NCBI GenBank assembly: GCA_008921705.1
Contig: VFFE01007506.1
Coordinates: 203,180 to 267,179, forward strand
Reading direction: 5' to 3'
DNA from: Burhinus oedicnemus
Taxonomy: Eukaryota; Chordata; Aves; Charadriiformes; Burhinidae
DNA length: 64,000 nt
The stretch's first letter is position 1, and each line of letters starts with the position of its first letter. The notes beneath the pieces are model-generated. The model saw nothing but the letters and a program-made list of their open reading frames with translations, searched no databases and was not told where the DNA came from. Both the position numbers and the translations under genes were made by a program. Below, in pieces: positions 61,861 to 64,000 of this stretch.

Positions 61861-63894
61861 GACCAAATGTCTTTCAATAAGATATATACTGGTTTAGTCA
61901 CAAGTTCTTGGGCTTGGTAACACTTGCATTGGAGGAAAGAATGATTTCTTCCACTGCTTGATTTACTGGGTAAAATTCTGTGACCTGTGTTATGCAAAAG
62001 GTCTGAGTCTCTGAGCAGAATGGTTTCTTCTGGCATTTAAATCTATGGAGCAATGTGAAAACTTACAATACATAAGCCTGCTTTAGGGTGAGCAGGTAAA
62101 GAAACCCCATGTTTTCAGCAATACACAGAAAACAATCTTTAACATATTCTCTATGTTGTTCATTTCAGCAGAGGGTCTGCTCATGGATGGGATGAAATTT
62201 GGCTTTATGCTTCTCTTCACACTGGTAATCGATAACCTAGAAAAGAGGAAACTCTGCCCCCGTGTTTGTAAAACTGGACAGTAAAAGCAGATGAAAGAGA
62301 GGAAAAATAGACAGAACATACATCATTACTTCCTCTACACTTCCTTTTCCTTATATACATTTATGTTCTTTTGCATATTTTCATTTGGATATAATAAATA
62401 GTCCATGCAACTTCTTTGAGCTTTGGAATAGACCTTAACCATTTCACATAATAAATATTTGAATATTTATTTATTTGTTAATATAAACATGTGAATATGT
62501 GGGGCTCACAAAAAATATGTGCCCCACTTCTTACTCATAAAAGTCAATTAGTTTGCAGCTACTGGATTATTTAAATCTACTCATCATAGATAAATCCAAA
62601 TACATCTTTCCTTTTCTGTGAACAGCAGTTATTCAAGCTAGAATCCACTTTAGATCTCTTGACACAGTGAAATATTGCTTGCTGTCTGACTGCATTTGTC
62701 AGGGGGAAAAAAAATCAAATCACCAGCACTGAATCATTGCAACATACATGAAGGCAGCAGAAATCTTCAGTACAGCTCCTGGTACAACCGCTGATAACGT
62801 TGCCTTTCATCTAAGAATATAGACCTCGAGTGACCATACAGTCATTCCGCATAGCTACAGAGTTAGGTTACACACACATGTATGAATGAGTACACAATCA
62901 TGTTGTGCAGATTTCCATATGGACATGCAGTAGTCCTGATATGAAAATCTTTTGTGTTGCTGCAATGTCCCTGAAAGCGTTTGTTTTCCTGAGAGGGTGA
63001 AGGTGGAACAATCCCACTCTGCACCAGTTTGATCACAGTGTCTGTAAACAAACAACATAAATCAGATTCTCATAACACAAAGCTATTTAAAATTAACAGT
63101 TAAAAGTACAGGTCTTCTTTTACTTCAACTTTAATTTCCAGTGTTACAGAAGATAATCAAAGGTTAATTTTTCAAAAATGCTTAGAAACATATTGGCATC
63201 ACATATCATCCCACAGCCAAAATGCTTACTTCCCATCTTGAAGGTCTTTTTAGCCTTTAAAACTATTGTCTGGTACCTAGGAAAGCTATCATAGGCCTAC
63301 AAAACTCAGTACTGTTTATATTCACATTCTCAGCTCTGAAGGAACACGTTCTCTTTCTTGACGAGAAACAGGCAACATAGGCTTCATTTTTCTCCACCTT
63401 CCTACCTCAAGTTGCCCAGAGTACACTATGAGGAGAGTTTTCTGGAACAGAAAGTTCGTACTCTGTGCGAATTAATTTAGACACAGTTCAGCGGGAAAGA
63501 TACAGCACTTGCAGCCTTACCCCTCTTTGGCATGGTTCATGGCCATTCCCATCCCACAGTGTCATCAGTGAGATCAGGACTCCACCCGTTTCTGGTTTCT
63601 ATTAGTTGTAGTTATATCCTACTGCCTGAAAAAATGGCTGACCCAGACTTAGTTTGGGATTCAGAAGTCCTGCTCTGCCAGCATGATTTAGAAATATCTA
63701 ATGACCACTGCCTCATCCTGTGTCCCTCCATCCTGCAAAAAGGGGGGTCACAGTCTCTCTGTCTCATAAGACTGTTGAGAAAGTATTATGAGATGTGAAA
63801 TACTACACCAGGAGAAGAGAGGAATAAGATTAAGATGGGTCAAAACACACTTTGTGTCTACCTCCTTGCTTTCCCCCCATACAAGAATTAATCC
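61861..63894. other. Unique interval, nothing recognised
   Basis: About 2 kb, AT-rich. Frames up to 88 codons (63532-63798) lack motifs. No repeat family is recognised before the CR1 at the window end. Confidence 0.55.
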
Positions 63895-64000
63895 AGAGAT
63901 TAGAATGAAGTTGGAAGAAGCTTCTGGAGGTCACCTGGTCCAACCCCTTGTTCTAAGGAGAGGCACTTTAGATCAGGTTGCTCAGGGGCTTTCCAGTCAA
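63895..64000 (-). mobile_element. CR1 LINE 3' part, cut by the window edge
   Basis: Plus-strand text 'ttggaagaagcttctggaggtcacctggtccaacccc' and 'atcaggttgctcaggggctttccagtcaa' is the reverse complement of a CR1 3' region. The element continues beyond the window. Confidence 0.85.

Noticed and set aside
1..64000. Bacterial-type systems (CRISPR, operons, phage defence), rRNA or tRNA genes
   Set aside because: No regularly spaced repeats, no gene strings and no cloverleaf or rRNA signature seen; the window is vertebrate in character.

Overview
The window looks like a stretch of bird nuclear genome with no supportable protein-coding gene. Four things point to a bird, probably a neoavian: many chicken-repeat-1 (CR1) LINE copies, mostly 5'-truncated and several with the avian CR1 tail ATTCTATGATTCTATGA; solo LTRs with 5-bp target duplications and ends of the form TGTCNTGGTTT...AAACCANNACA; no mammalian SINEs or L1; and an AT-rich background. 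Species and chromosome cannot be told from the sequence. The longest open frames belong to CR1 ORF2 (RT and C-terminal domain), read through CR1 on the wrong strand, or cross simple repeats. The rest are short, low-complexity or unrecognisable.

Layout. 1-9.5 kb: a CR1 3' end (440-977), a long AT-rich unique stretch, a very old CR1 relic (6.06-6.72 kb), a 714-bp solo LTR (6975-7688) and a 1.1-kb CR1 with a 302-codon open frame (8422-9505, minus). 9.5-20.6 kb: unique DNA with a 524-bp solo LTR (12665-13188) and a quiet block at 14.7-15.5 kb that may be conserved noncoding DNA. 20.6-21.6 kb: a (CCCTTT)n array split by a 658-bp solo LTR. 22-40 kb: mostly unique DNA with CR1 fragments at 22.2, 29.3, 33.3 and 38.4 kb, a long inverted repeat (30.13-30.33 versus 31.84-32.04 kb) and a G/purine-skewed tract near 37.3-37.7 kb. 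40-51 kb: CR1 copies at 40.65, 44.6 and 48.26 kb, then a solo LTR (49.72-50.74 kb) with a CR1 nested inside it. 54.1-57.2 kb: the longest CR1, reaching back into the endonuclease domain, itself broken by a 513-bp solo LTR with a perfect CAGCT target duplication. 57.2-64 kb: a G-quadruplex motif, CR1 pieces at 58.1, 59.8 and 63.9 kb, and a possible regulatory block at 61.5-61.9 kb with a 16-bp perfect palindrome.

The readable biology is the layering of transposable elements. An LTR inside a CR1, a CR1 inside an LTR and an LTR inside a microsatellite give a relative chronology. I found no evidence of a gene cluster, operon, CRISPR array or other encoded system. The most unusual structural items are the split microsatellite, the inverted repeat and the two opposite nestings.
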